Position numbers and translations under genes: made by a program. From Pseudomonadota bacterium (lineage in GTDB: Bacteria; Pseudomonadota; Alphaproteobacteria; Rhizobiales; Xanthobacteraceae), in NCBI GenBank assembly GCA_023386635.1, contig JAEWJH010000101.1:1-62374 (forward strand): a stretch of 62,374 bases of DNA, in the 5' to 3' direction. The number at the start of each line of letters is the position of its first letter. Position 1 is the stretch's first letter. Shown here piece after piece: positions 1 to 6,729 of the stretch. The notes below the pieces were generated by a model. The model ran no database searches, was not told where the DNA came from, and was given only the letters and a program-made list of their open reading frames with translations.

Positions 1-108
1 GCGGTGGTGGTGCTCACCGTCGCAGTGATCCATGCCGAGCGGCTGCGCCATCGCGTCGAGCGGCGGCCGCTCGACGCGCCGGCCGGCGCCGTGGAGCAAC
101 CCACATGA
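1..108 (+). CDS. C-terminal end of an unidentified protein (partial, 5' cut by window edge)
   Basis: Frame 1 is open from the first base to TGA at 106-108 and gives 35 residues: a hydrophobic stretch (AVVVLTVAVI) followed by a basic tail with several Arg. This looks like the last transmembrane segment and cytoplasmic tail of a membrane protein, but the family cannot be told. Its stop overlaps the start of the next gene as ATGA (105-108), so the two are probably translationally coupled in one operon. Confidence 0.55.
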   Translation, partial: AVVVLTVAVIHAERLRHRVERRPLDAPAGAVEQPT

Positions 109-872
109 TCGACGTAATGGAGCAGGGCGACATCGCCGTGGTCGAGATGCACCACGGCAAGGCCAATGCGCTCGACATCGCGTTCTGCGACGCGCTGACC
201 TTGCGGTTTCGGCGGCTGCGGGAGTCATCCTCGCGCGCGGTGGTGCTCACCGGGCAGGGCAAGATGTTCTCCGCCGGTGTTGATCTGCCGCAGATGGTCG
301 AAGCCGGCGTGCCGTATATCCGCGAATTCCTGCCGGCACTGCATCGGCTCTACGACACGGTCTTCAATTTTCCGAAGCCCGTGGTGGCGGCGATCAACGG
401 CCACGCCATCGCCGGCGGCTGCATTCTCGCCTGCTGCGCCGACCATCGGCTGATGCCGCAGGATGGCGGCCGCAACGATGTGAGAATGGGTGTGACGGAA
501 ATTCTCGTCGGCGTGCCGTTTCCGCCGCTGGCGTTCGAGGTAATGCGCAGCGTCACCGCGCCGCAGTTTCTCGCCGAGTCGATCCTGGCCGGCGCCACCG
601 TCGCGCCGGACGAGGCGATGACGCGCGGCTGGGTCAACGAACTCGTCGCGCGGGAGGACATCGCGTCCCGTGCCGTGGCGCAAGCTGAAAAGCTCGCGGC
701 GGTGTCGCCCGCCGCGTTCGCCATGGGCAAGCGGCAGTTGCGCCAGCCGGCGACGGAGCGCATGGCAGCGAGCGGCGCGGCGCTCGAAGCCGAGGTGACG
801 GATATCTGGGTGGCGGATGCGACGCTCGCGCGCATGCGTGATTTCGTGGCGCGGACGCTGAAGAAGGCGTGA
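105..872 (+). CDS. Enoyl-CoA hydratase/isomerase family protein
   Basis: A 255-residue protein of the crotonase superfamily, cytoplasmic, acting on a CoA thioester (hydration, isomerisation or hydrolysis of the acyl group). The oxyanion-hole segments are visible: SAGVDLPQM near residue 57 and AINGHAIAGGC near residues 95-105. A Glu lies in the later active-site segment (MGVTEILVGVPF, about 128-139). The substrate cannot be inferred. The ATG at 105 overlaps the preceding stop by 4 bases, so it belongs to the upstream operon. Downstream lie two REP-like palindromes and a bidirectional terminator. Confidence 0.85.
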   Translation: MIDVMEQGDIAVVEMHHGKANALDIAFCDALTLRFRRLRESSSRAVVLTGQGKMFSAGVDLPQMVEAGVPYIREFLPALHRLYDTVFNFPKPVVAAINGHAIAGGCILACCADHRLMPQDGGRNDVRMGVTEILVGVPFPPLAFEVMRSVTAPQFLAESILAGATVAPDEAMTRGWVNELVAREDIASRAVAQAEKLAAVSPAAFAMGKRQLRQPATERMAASGAALEAEVTDIWVADATLARMRDFVARTLKKA

Positions 873-900
873 GCGGTCCGACGTCAGCTATTCATGCTCC

Positions 901-986
901 GTCATGGCCGGGCGTAGTCCCGGCCATCTCGATAAGGTGAGCACGAGGGCAGTCTAAGCGGGATGCCCGGGTCAAGCCCGGGCATG
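901..986. repeat. Pair of REP-like palindromes
   Basis: Two similar GC-rich palindromes lie between the hydratase gene and metY. One has ATGGCCGGG (904-912) facing CCCGGCCAT (919-927). The other has ATGCCCGGG (963-971) facing CCCGGGCAT (977-985). Each sits beside a GTCATG or CATGACGG flank. From memory, this GTCATG-GCCCGGGC type is dispersed in intergenic regions of Bradyrhizobium/Rhodopseudomonas-like genomes. It sits between convergent transcription units, as REP elements often do. Confidence 0.6.
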
Positions 987-1033
987 ACGGGTCATAGACC
1001 GGTGTCAATCAAAGCTCTGACACGGTTTGTTTC

Positions 1034-1070
1034 AAAAAAAAGCCCGGCATCGTTGCCGGGCTTTTCTTTT
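1034..1070. terminator. Bidirectional Rho-independent terminator (metY and upstream operon)
   Basis: A perfect 10-bp stem, AAGCCCGGCA (1040-1049) and TGCCGGGCTT (1054-1063), with a TCGT loop. It has an A-run on its left (the U-tract for minus-strand transcripts) and CTTTTCTTTTT on its right. It can therefore end both metY, whose stop is 26 bases away, and rightward transcription from the hydratase operon. Confidence 0.85.
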
Positions 1071-1088
1071 TCGAGAAACGCGCGCGGA

Positions 1089-2372
1089 TCACGCGGCGTT
1101 CAATCCCTGCTCGAGGTCGGCGATGATGTCGGCGACGTCCTCGATGCCGATCGAGAGGCGCACGACGTCCGGTCCGGCGCCGGCCTGCACCTTCTGCGCA
1201 TCCGACAACTGCCGGTGCGTGGTCGAGGCCGGATGGATGATCAGCGATCGCGTGTCGCCGATATTGGCGAGATGCGAGAACAGCTGCACGTTGGAGACGA
1301 GCTTCACGCCCGCCTCGTAGCCGCCCTTGAGGCCGAAGGTGAACACGGCGCCGGCGCCTTTTGGACAGTATTTCTGGGCGAGCGCGTGATACTTGTCGTT
1401 CGGCAGGCCCGGATAGCTGACCCATGCCACCTTGTCCTGCTTCGACAGCCACGTGGCGACCGCGAGCGCGTTGTCGCAGTGCTTCTGCATCCGCAGCGGC
1501 AGCGTTTCGATGCCGTTGAGCAGCAGGAACGCATTCATCGGCGACAGCGCCGGCCCGAGATCGCGCAGGCCGAGCACGCGGCAGGCGATGGCGAAGGCGA
1601 AGTTGCCGAAGGTCTCGTGCAGGACGATGCCCTGATATTCCGGCCGCGGCTCGGACAGCATCGGGTAGCGGCCTTCCTGCGACCAGTTGAAGGTGCCGCC
1701 GTCGACGATCATGCCGCCGATGGAGTTACCGTGGCCGCCCAGGAATTTGGTGACCGAGTGCACGACGATGTCCGCGCCGTAATCGATCGGCTTCCACAGA
1801 TACGGCGTCGCCAGCGTGTTGTCGACGATCAGCGGCACGCGCGCCTGCTTGGCGATCTTCGCGATGGCTTCGAGATCGACGATCACGCCGCCCGGATTGG
1901 CGATCGACTCGACGAAGATGGCCTTGGTCTTCGGCGAGATCGCGCGCTCGAACGAACCGATGTCGTCCGGATCGGCCCACACCACGTTCCAGCCGTAGTT
2001 CTTGTAGGCGTGGTTGAACTGGTTGATCGAGCCGCCATAGAGCTTCTTCGACGCGACGAACTCGTCGCCCGGCGTCATCAGCGTGTGCATGACGATGAAC
2101 TGCGCGGCGTGGCCCGACGCGACCGCGAGGCCGGCGGTGCCGCCCTCGAGCGCGGCGACGCGCTCCTCCAGCACCGCGTTGGTCGGATTGCCGAGCCGCG
2201 TATAGATGTTGCCGAACGCCTGCAGGCCGAACAGCGAGGCGGCGTGATCGACGTCGTCGAACACGAACGACGTGGTCTGATAGATCGGTGTCGCGCGCGC
2301 GCCGGTGGTCGGATCCGGCTGGGCGCCGGCGTGGATGGCAAGCGTGGAGAAACCCGGTGTTCGCTCTGTCAT
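1089..2372 (-). CDS. metY: O-acetylhomoserine aminocarboxypropyltransferase (O-acetylhomoserine sulfhydrylase)
   Basis: A 427-residue PLP enzyme of the Cys/Met metabolism family. MetY-type members make homocysteine from O-acetylhomoserine and sulfide in the cytoplasm. Visible features are the N-terminal GFSTLAIHAGAQPDPTTGAR signature, the YTRLGNPT motif near residue 56, and the PLP-lysine segment VVHSVTKFLGGHGNSIGG near 205-222. The length is typical of MetY (about 425-430) rather than the shorter MetB/MetC/MetZ (about 390). It ends at a strong bidirectional terminator. A SAM-II riboswitch was looked for upstream and not convincingly found. Confidence 0.9.
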   Translation of the reverse strand: MTERTPGFSTLAIHAGAQPDPTTGARATPIYQTTSFVFDDVDHAASLFGLQAFGNIYTRLGNPTNAVLEERVAALEGGTAGLAVASGHAAQFIVMHTLMTPGDEFVASKKLYGGSINQFNHAYKNYGWNVVWADPDDIGSFERAISPKTKAIFVESIANPGGVIVDLEAIAKIAKQARVPLIVDNTLATPYLWKPIDYGADIVVHSVTKFLGGHGNSIGGMIVDGGTFNWSQEGRYPMLSEPRPEYQGIVLHETFGNFAFAIACRVLGLRDLGPALSPMNAFLLLNGIETLPLRMQKHCDNALAVATWLSKQDKVAWVSYPGLPNDKYHALAQKYCPKGAGAVFTFGLKGGYEAGVKLVSNVQLFSHLANIGDTRSLIIHPASTTHRQLSDAQKVQAGAGPDVVRLSIGIEDVADIIADLEQGLNAA

Positions 2373-2558
2373 GATCTATCCTGAAAAACGGCGCGCCACG
2401 GCATGCGGCGCAGCACAGGTTATCAAATCAGCGGGGAGAGCCGTCAAGGCAGGGATGACGGCATTTGCGTCGCAGCCGTCCAGGAGGATGAACCTGCTGT
2501 ACGCTGCGCCGGTGGGGAAATGAACTGCTGCCGCGCGGCGGAAGCGGCTCGGGTGCCG

Positions 2559-2581
2559 ACCGCGCGGAGAATCCGCGCGGT
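2559..2581 (-). terminator. Terminator-like hairpin after the CoA-binding protein gene
   Basis: A perfect 10-bp inverted repeat, ACCGCGCGGA (2559-2568) and TCCGCGCGGT (2572-2581), with a 3-base GAA loop. A further imperfect CCGAC/GTCGG pairing extends it outward. It lies 28 bases past the stop of the minus-strand operon. It lacks a clear U-tract, so it may be a weak or Rho-assisted terminator. The rest of the 236-bp gap to metY (2373-2608) shows no other convincing element. Confidence 0.4.
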
Positions 2582-2608
2582 GGTCGGTCGTTCCCTCAGT
2601 CGTTGCCT

Positions 2609-3214
2609 TTAATCGTTGCCTTGCGCCATCTCGTCCTGTTGGGCGCGCTGCGCCGCATCAGTGGCATCGGTGGTGCCGCCGCTCATGGTGGTTCGGTTGA
2701 GCGACATGCGCTGCACGCCCTTGCCCATGACCTTGGCGCGTTTCGACGACAGCGTGCGGGAATTGACGCCGATCCACGAGATTTCCGACGAGAGGCGGCC
2801 GTATTCGATCTTCGGGCAGCGGTTCATCACCACCTTGATGCCGTTGTCCTCGGCGAGCTTCGCCGCCGCATCGTCGCGCACGGTGAGCTGCATCCAGATC
2901 ACCTTCGGCTTCGGGTCGAGCGTCAGCGCTTCCTGCACAATGCCCATGGCATAAGGCGACGCGCGGAAGACATCGACCATGTCGATCGGCTCGGGAATGT
3001 CCGCGAGCTTGCCGTAGATGCGCTGGCCCAGCAGGTCCTTGCCGGCCTGGCCGGGATTGACCGGGATCATTTTGTAGCCGCGCTCGAGCAGATATTTGAA
3101 CGCGAAATAGCTCGGCCGGTTTTCTTTCGGCGACACGCCGACCATGGCGATGGTCTTGGTGGTGTTGAGGATGCCGCGGATATAACCGTCGGCATAGGGA
3201 AGGTCGTGGTTCAT
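2609..3214 (-). CDS. CoA-binding domain protein (CoA_binding_2 / YccU-like)
   Basis: A 201-residue protein with a Rossmann-type CoA_binding_2 domain. KTIAMVGVSPKENRPSY near residues 18-34 is the nucleotide loop; VNPGQAGKDLLGQRIYGKL and VDVFR follow, then a conserved NRCPKIEYGRL segment. Members are related to the CoA-binding part of succinyl-CoA synthetase; their function is unknown. The ATG at 3214 was chosen because the homologous start MNHDLPYADGYIRG fits and because it overlaps the previous stop as ATGA. The roughly 30-residue Thr/Gln/Asp-rich C-terminal tail is low complexity. Next along the strand comes metY, a neighbour often seen with this family. Confidence 0.8.
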   Translation of the reverse strand: MNHDLPYADGYIRGILNTTKTIAMVGVSPKENRPSYFAFKYLLERGYKMIPVNPGQAGKDLLGQRIYGKLADIPEPIDMVDVFRASPYAMGIVQEALTLDPKPKVIWMQLTVRDDAAAKLAEDNGIKVVMNRCPKIEYGRLSSEISWIGVNSRTLSSKRAKVMGKGVQRMSLNRTTMSGGTTDATDAAQRAQQDEMAQGND

Positions 3215-3840
3215 TCCTGAGGCTCGCCTGTCTTCTCTGCCAGCAATGCCCGCAGCCGGGCGTTCTCCTGCTGCAAGGCGCCGATGGTCTGCTGCACCGT
3301 CGCCATCGCCTCCGCGATGTCCGCTTCCGAGAAGCGGGTCACGATGTGCGACGAGCAGTTGCTGTCCCAGGCATCGATCGTGAACAGGATGGCACGTTCC
3401 GGCCGCGCCTTGTAACCGACATCGACCAGTCTGGCGAGCAGATCGGGATCGTTGTCGACGACGCGCGCGCGGCCCCAAAGCTTGACGCGCTGGCGGCGCG
3501 CGACATCGAGCAGGAAAAGGAAGGCCCGGTCGCTCTCCGCCAGATTGCCAAGCGTGATGTATTGGCGATTACCACGAAAATCCGCGAAGCCGAGCGTCCG
3601 TTCGTCTAACACCTTGATGAAGCCCTTGGGGCCGCCGCGATGCTGGATATAGGGCGCGCCGGCGCCGGAGACGGTGCCGAGAAACGCAGTGTCCTGCAGC
3701 GCGATGAAGCGCGCCAGCTCCTCCGTGACGGCGTTGGGAAAGCCCTCGGCGAAACGCTGTGCATAGGCCTTGGCGGAGCCGCGCGCTTCCTGCTCGGCGC
3801 GCGCGGCCGGCGTGAAGACGAGATCGGCGTTATCGGCCAT
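3211..3840 (-). CDS. Pyridoxamine 5'-phosphate oxidase family (FMN-binding split barrel) protein
   Basis: A 209-residue protein, if started at the ATG at 3840. It has a PNPOx-like split barrel: an N-terminal helical lead (EEQEARGSAKAYAQR type), then FIALQDTAFLGTVSGAGAPYIQHRGGPKGF, which resembles the flavin-contacting strands, and LGFADFRGNRQYITLGNL. A C-terminal coiled-coil-like tail (QQTIGALQQENARLRALL) follows. These proteins usually bind FMN and are not the PdxH enzyme. A GTG at 3864 would add eight residues. The stop overlaps the next ATG. The 11-base overlap with the upstream small gene suggests coupling. Confidence 0.75.
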   Translation of the reverse strand: MADNADLVFTPAARAEQEARGSAKAYAQRFAEGFPNAVTEELARFIALQDTAFLGTVSGAGAPYIQHRGGPKGFIKVLDERTLGFADFRGNRQYITLGNLAESDRAFLFLLDVARRQRVKLWGRARVVDNDPDLLARLVDVGYKARPERAILFTIDAWDSNCSSHIVTRFSEADIAEAMATVQQTIGALQQENARLRALLAEKTGEPQE

Positions 3841-4078
3841 TGCGCGCGAGCGCGGTGATGGCACCCATGGCCACGATGCCGGTCGCGATCGAGACCGCCG
3901 CGGTCATCGCCGTGGTGTCGATGCAGGCGGCGCCGCATTGCGCGAATGCCATGCCGGTGAGGCCGGCGGTGAGCGCCGCGCCCCAGGCCGTGCCGCCGAT
4001 CAATGAGCGGATCATCCAGGACCGTGACATCCAGCTTGCGCGCGGAGCGGCGAGGGCGAGAGCAACGGGGCGTTTCAT
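3830..4078 (-). CDS. Small hydrophobic (membrane) protein, hypothetical
   Basis: Up to 82 residues with two hydrophobic stretches: GGTAWGAALTAGLTGMAFA near 28-46, and MTAAVSIATGIVAMGAI near 58-74. A CGAAC pair of cysteines lies between them. The ATG at 4078 is only one base past the stop of the hydratase gene and the stop overlaps the next gene, which supports a real reading frame in a coupled operon. Later in-frame ATGs (MSRSWMIRS) are possible starts. The first stretch could be a signal peptide (GMAFAQ) or a TM helix. I do not recognise the family. Confidence 0.55.
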   Translation of the reverse strand: MKRPVALALAAPRASWMSRSWMIRSLIGGTAWGAALTAGLTGMAFAQCGAACIDTTAMTAAVSIATGIVAMGAITALARNGR

Positions 4079-4079
4079 G

Positions 4080-4895
4080 TCAGCGGTCCTCCCAGGTCGG
4101 GGTTCGTTTGTCGATGAAGGCGCAGATGCCTTCCTCCGCGTCGCGCGCCATCATGTTCTCGACCATGACCTCGGAGGCGTAGCGATAGGCGGCAGCGAGA
4201 CTCATCTCCGCCTGCCGGTAGAAGGCTTCCTTGCCGACCTTCACGGTGTAGCTCGACTTTGCAGCGATCTTGCGCGCGAGCGCGAGCGCGGCATTCATTT
4301 CCTCGCCCGGCGCGACGACGGAATTGACGAGGCCGATGCGCTGCGCCTCGTCCGCCGGGACCATGTCGCCGGTGAGCAGCATCGCCATCGCGTGCTTGCG
4401 CGACACGTTGCGCGAGAGCGCCACCATCGGCGTCGAGCAGAACAGGCCGATATCGACACCCGGCGTCGCGAACTTCGCGGCGGCTGAGGCGATGGCAAGA
4501 TCGCAGCTGGCGACGAGCTGGCAGCCGGCCGCGGTGGCGACGCCATGGACCACGGCGATCACCGGCTGCGGCATCGCGACGATCTGCTGCATCATCGCGC
4601 TGCACGCGGTCATGATCGTCGCGAAATAGGCGCGGCCGCCATCCGGATCGCTGCGCCGCGCGGTCAATTCCTTGAGATCGTGTCCGGCGCAGAACGCGGG
4701 ACCATTGGCGGCAATGATCACCGCGCGCACGCTCGTGTCGGCGGCTATATCGGTGAGCGCATTCGACAGCGACGCCAGCATCGCCTCCGACAGCGCATTG
4801 CGCCGCTCCGGCTGATCGAGCGTCAGCACCGCGATGCTGTCGCTCCGCTGCATCAGCAGCGGGCCGGCGGAGGTGCGGACATCCTGAACGTTCAT
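4080..4895 (-). CDS. Enoyl-CoA hydratase, ECHDC3-like
   Basis: A 271-residue crotonase-fold protein. The AGHDLKELTARR segment (about residues 70-81), the VHGVATAAGCQLVASCDLAIA segment and the GVDIGLFCSTPMVALSR segment match the ECHDC3-type subgroup of enoyl-CoA hydratases, whose exact substrate is poorly defined. The start MNVQDVRTSAG at 4895 fits the family; an upstream open extension has no homology. It is the first gene of a tightly packed minus-strand operon: one base to the next gene, then two overlapping genes. The 128-bp divergent gap to the thioesterase gene should hold promoters for both. Confidence 0.85.
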   Translation of the reverse strand: MNVQDVRTSAGPLLMQRSDSIAVLTLDQPERRNALSEAMLASLSNALTDIAADTSVRAVIIAANGPAFCAGHDLKELTARRSDPDGGRAYFATIMTACSAMMQQIVAMPQPVIAVVHGVATAAGCQLVASCDLAIASAAAKFATPGVDIGLFCSTPMVALSRNVSRKHAMAMLLTGDMVPADEAQRIGLVNSVVAPGEEMNAALALARKIAAKSSYTVKVGKEAFYRQAEMSLAAAYRYASEVMVENMMARDAEEGICAFIDKRTPTWEDR

Positions 4896-5023
4896 GCTAA
4901 AACCCGTTTTGCGAAAACCGTCTGAAGAATCGGTTTTGCTGTTCTTTCGTGTTGCGCCCGTATTGCACCTGAGCGGAAGCCGATAGTATCGGACCGAAAG
5001 CACGCGGACGGGAGATCTTTCAC

Positions 5024-5455
5024 ATGGCGGTGCCGGCGTTGTCGGTCAAGGAGATGGAGACCTATCTGCGGCGCGAATTCCCGCAGGTGTTCAATGACCA
5101 AAGCGGCCTGACGATCGTCGATATCACCACGCAGGGCTGCCGGGTTGCTCAGGCCTTCCGGCCGGAATTCGTCCGCCCCGGTGGAACGGTGTCCGGGCCG
5201 ACCATGATGGCGCTGGCCGATTTCGCCATGTATGTCGCCATTCTCGCGGCGATCGGCCCGGTGGCCCTGGCGGTGACCACCAATCTCAACATCAATTTTC
5301 TGCGCAAACCGGCCCAGGCCGGTCTGGTCGCCGATGTCCGCCTGCTCAAGCTCGGCAAGCGGCTGGCGGTGGGAGAGGTCCTTATCTACTCCGAGGGGGA
5401 GGACGAGCCGGTGGCCCATGTGACCTCGACATATTCCATCCCGCCACGGCCTTAG
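5024..5455 (+). CDS. PaaI-family hotdog thioesterase
   Basis: A 143-residue single hotdog-domain protein, probably a cytoplasmic acyl-CoA thioesterase acting as a tetramer. The characteristic helix and loop are RPGGTVSGPTMMALADFAMYVAI (about 50-72), with the Asp/Gly region of the PaaI active site, followed by TTNLNINFLRKPAQAGL (about 86-102). It is divergent from an enoyl-CoA hydratase operon, which suggests acyl-CoA metabolism. It is followed at once by an AT-rich hairpin and a T-run. The substrate is unknown. Confidence 0.85.
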   Translation: MAVPALSVKEMETYLRREFPQVFNDQSGLTIVDITTQGCRVAQAFRPEFVRPGGTVSGPTMMALADFAMYVAILAAIGPVALAVTTNLNINFLRKPAQAGLVADVRLLKLGKRLAVGEVLIYSEGEDEPVAHVTSTYSIPPRP

Positions 5456-5459
5456 AGAT

Positions 5460-5481
5460 TGGTATTAAAATACCATTTTTT
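5460..5481 (+). terminator. AT-rich palindrome with T-run
   Basis: TGGTATT (5460-5466) faces AATACCA (5469-5475), followed by six T residues. It lies five bases after the thioesterase stop, so it most likely terminates that gene. The low GC of the stem is unusual in this window; an operator role in the rplM leader region is an alternative. Confidence 0.6.
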
Positions 5482-5522
5482 CAAACTGCTGATTTAATTG
5501 CACAATTTGGCCGTTGCGGGCA

Positions 5523-5551
5523 TTGACCGGATGACGCCGGTTGCGTACACA
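5523..5551 (+). promoter_or_regulatory. Candidate sigma70 promoter of rplM-rpsI
   Basis: TTGACC (5523-5528), a 17-base spacer, then TACACA (5546-5551). This places the start about 50 bases upstream of the rplM ATG. The -35 is a good match to alphaproteobacterial housekeeping promoters; the -10 is weak. Confidence 0.4.
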
Positions 5552-5608
5552 GCCGCGCAACGATGCCGTAGGTTTGCGGCGTCGCTTCGATTTCCAAGGA
5601 TCAGTTCC

Positions 5609-6073
5609 ATGAAGACGTTTTCGGCAAAGCCCGCCGAGGTCGAGAAGAAGTGGGTCGTGATCGACGCCTCTGGCGTCGTCGTCGGCCGGCTTGCGACCAT
5701 GGTGGCGATGCGGCTGCGCGGCAAGCACAAGCCGTCCTACACGCCGCATGTGGATGATGGCGACAATGTCATCATCGTCAACGCCGCGAAGGCCGTTCTG
5801 ACCGGCCGCAAGCGCGAGCAGAAGGTGTACTACCACCACACCGGCTATCCGGGTGGCATCAAGGAGCGCACCGCCAAGGCGATCTTCGACGGCCGCTTCC
5901 CGGAGCGCGTGGTCGAAAAGGCCATCGAGCGCATGCTGCCGCGCGGTCCGCTCGGCCGCGTGCAGCTCGGCAATCTGCGCGTCTATCCCGGTCCCGACCA
6001 TCCGCATGAAGCGCAGAAGCCGGAAGTCGTCGACTTCGCCAGTGCCAGCCGCAAGAACAAGAGGGCCGTGTAA
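5609..6073 (+). CDS. rplM: 50S ribosomal protein L13
   Basis: A 154-residue ribosomal protein of the large subunit. The start MKTFSAKPAEVEKKW is preceded by a CAAGGA ribosome binding site at 5595-5600. The core motifs GRLATMVAMRLRGKHKPSYTP, YYHHTGYPGG and MLPRGPLGR are all present. The stop TAA shares its last A with the ATG of rpsI (TAATG), the usual coupled L13-S9 pair. Confidence 0.98.
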   Translation: MKTFSAKPAEVEKKWVVIDASGVVVGRLATMVAMRLRGKHKPSYTPHVDDGDNVIIVNAAKAVLTGRKREQKVYYHHTGYPGGIKERTAKAIFDGRFPERVVEKAIERMLPRGPLGRVQLGNLRVYPGPDHPHEAQKPEVVDFASASRKNKRAV

Positions 6074-6555
6074 TGGCTGAGACCATGCAATCGCTCGACC
6101 AGCTGTCGACGCTGAAGACCACGGCTGCCGCATCCGACGCGCCCGCCTATACGCAGAAGCTCGACAAGCAGGGCCGCGCTTATGCCACTGGCAAGCGCAA
6201 GAACGCGGTCGCCCGTGTCTGGATCAAGCCCGGCGCCGGCAAGATCATCGTCAACACCCGTCCGGTGGAGCAGTTCTTTGCCCGTCCGGTGCTGCGCATG
6301 CTGATCCAGCAGCCGCTGGTGACGGCGAACCGCCTCGGCCAGTACGACGTCGTCTGCACCGTGTCGGGCGGCGGTCTGTCCGGCCAGGCCGGCGCGGTGC
6401 GTCACGGCCTGTCCAAGGCGCTGACCCACTTCGAACCGGATCTGCGCACCGCGCTCAAGCGTGGCGGCTTCCTCACTCGCGACAGCCGCGTGGTCGAGCG
6501 CAAGAAGTACGGCAAGGCCAAGGCCCGCCGGTCCTTCCAGTTCTCGAAGCGCTGA
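6073..6555 (+). CDS. rpsI: 30S ribosomal protein S9
   Basis: A 160-residue small-subunit protein. The C-terminal two thirds carry the S9 core: YATGKRKNAVARVWIKPG (about 36-53), SGGGLSGQAGAVRHGLSKAL, and the terminal basic tail KARRSFQFSKR whose last residues reach the P site. An N-terminal extension of about 30 residues is usual in alphaproteobacteria. It is coupled to rplM by a one-base overlap and followed by a strong terminator. Confidence 0.98.
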   Translation: MAETMQSLDQLSTLKTTAAASDAPAYTQKLDKQGRAYATGKRKNAVARVWIKPGAGKIIVNTRPVEQFFARPVLRMLIQQPLVTANRLGQYDVVCTVSGGGLSGQAGAVRHGLSKALTHFEPDLRTALKRGGFLTRDSRVVERKKYGKAKARRSFQFSKR

Positions 6556-6581
6556 TCGCGTTATCGATTTCGATCTGCCGG

Positions 6582-6611
6582 AAAGGGGCGCGCAAGCGCC
6601 CCTTTTTCTTT
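6582..6611 (+). terminator. Rho-independent terminator of rplM-rpsI
   Basis: AAAGGGGCGC (6582-6591), a GCAA tetraloop, then GCGCCCCTTT (6596-6605) running into CTTTTTCTTT. A 10-bp perfect stem with a T-tract, 26 bases after the rpsI stop. Confidence 0.9.
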
Positions 6612-6729
6612 GGCGCGGCTCGTCGCATTACCGATAGTTTTCGATAAAGGCCGCCGGTTTCTGAAAGCCTTCGACAAATCCCATCCCCTAGATGTGTGAC
6701 CGCCGCGGCAGTCCCGCGTCGCATCAGGG

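Noticed and set aside
963..2384. 473-codon plus-strand frame through metY
   Set aside because: Antisense shadow of metY; it also runs through the REP element and the terminator.
2373..2460. Possible SAM-II riboswitch upstream of metY (minus strand contains CGCTGATTTGATAACC)
   Set aside because: The first half resembles the CGCTGATTT segment of SAM-II, but the required second half with the GCTAAA block and matching pseudoknot is absent before the ATG.
2600..2622. 10-bp direct repeat TCGTTGCCTT around the stop of the CoA-binding protein gene
   Set aside because: Two short copies 13 bases apart; most likely a small chance duplication at the gene end, with no further structure.
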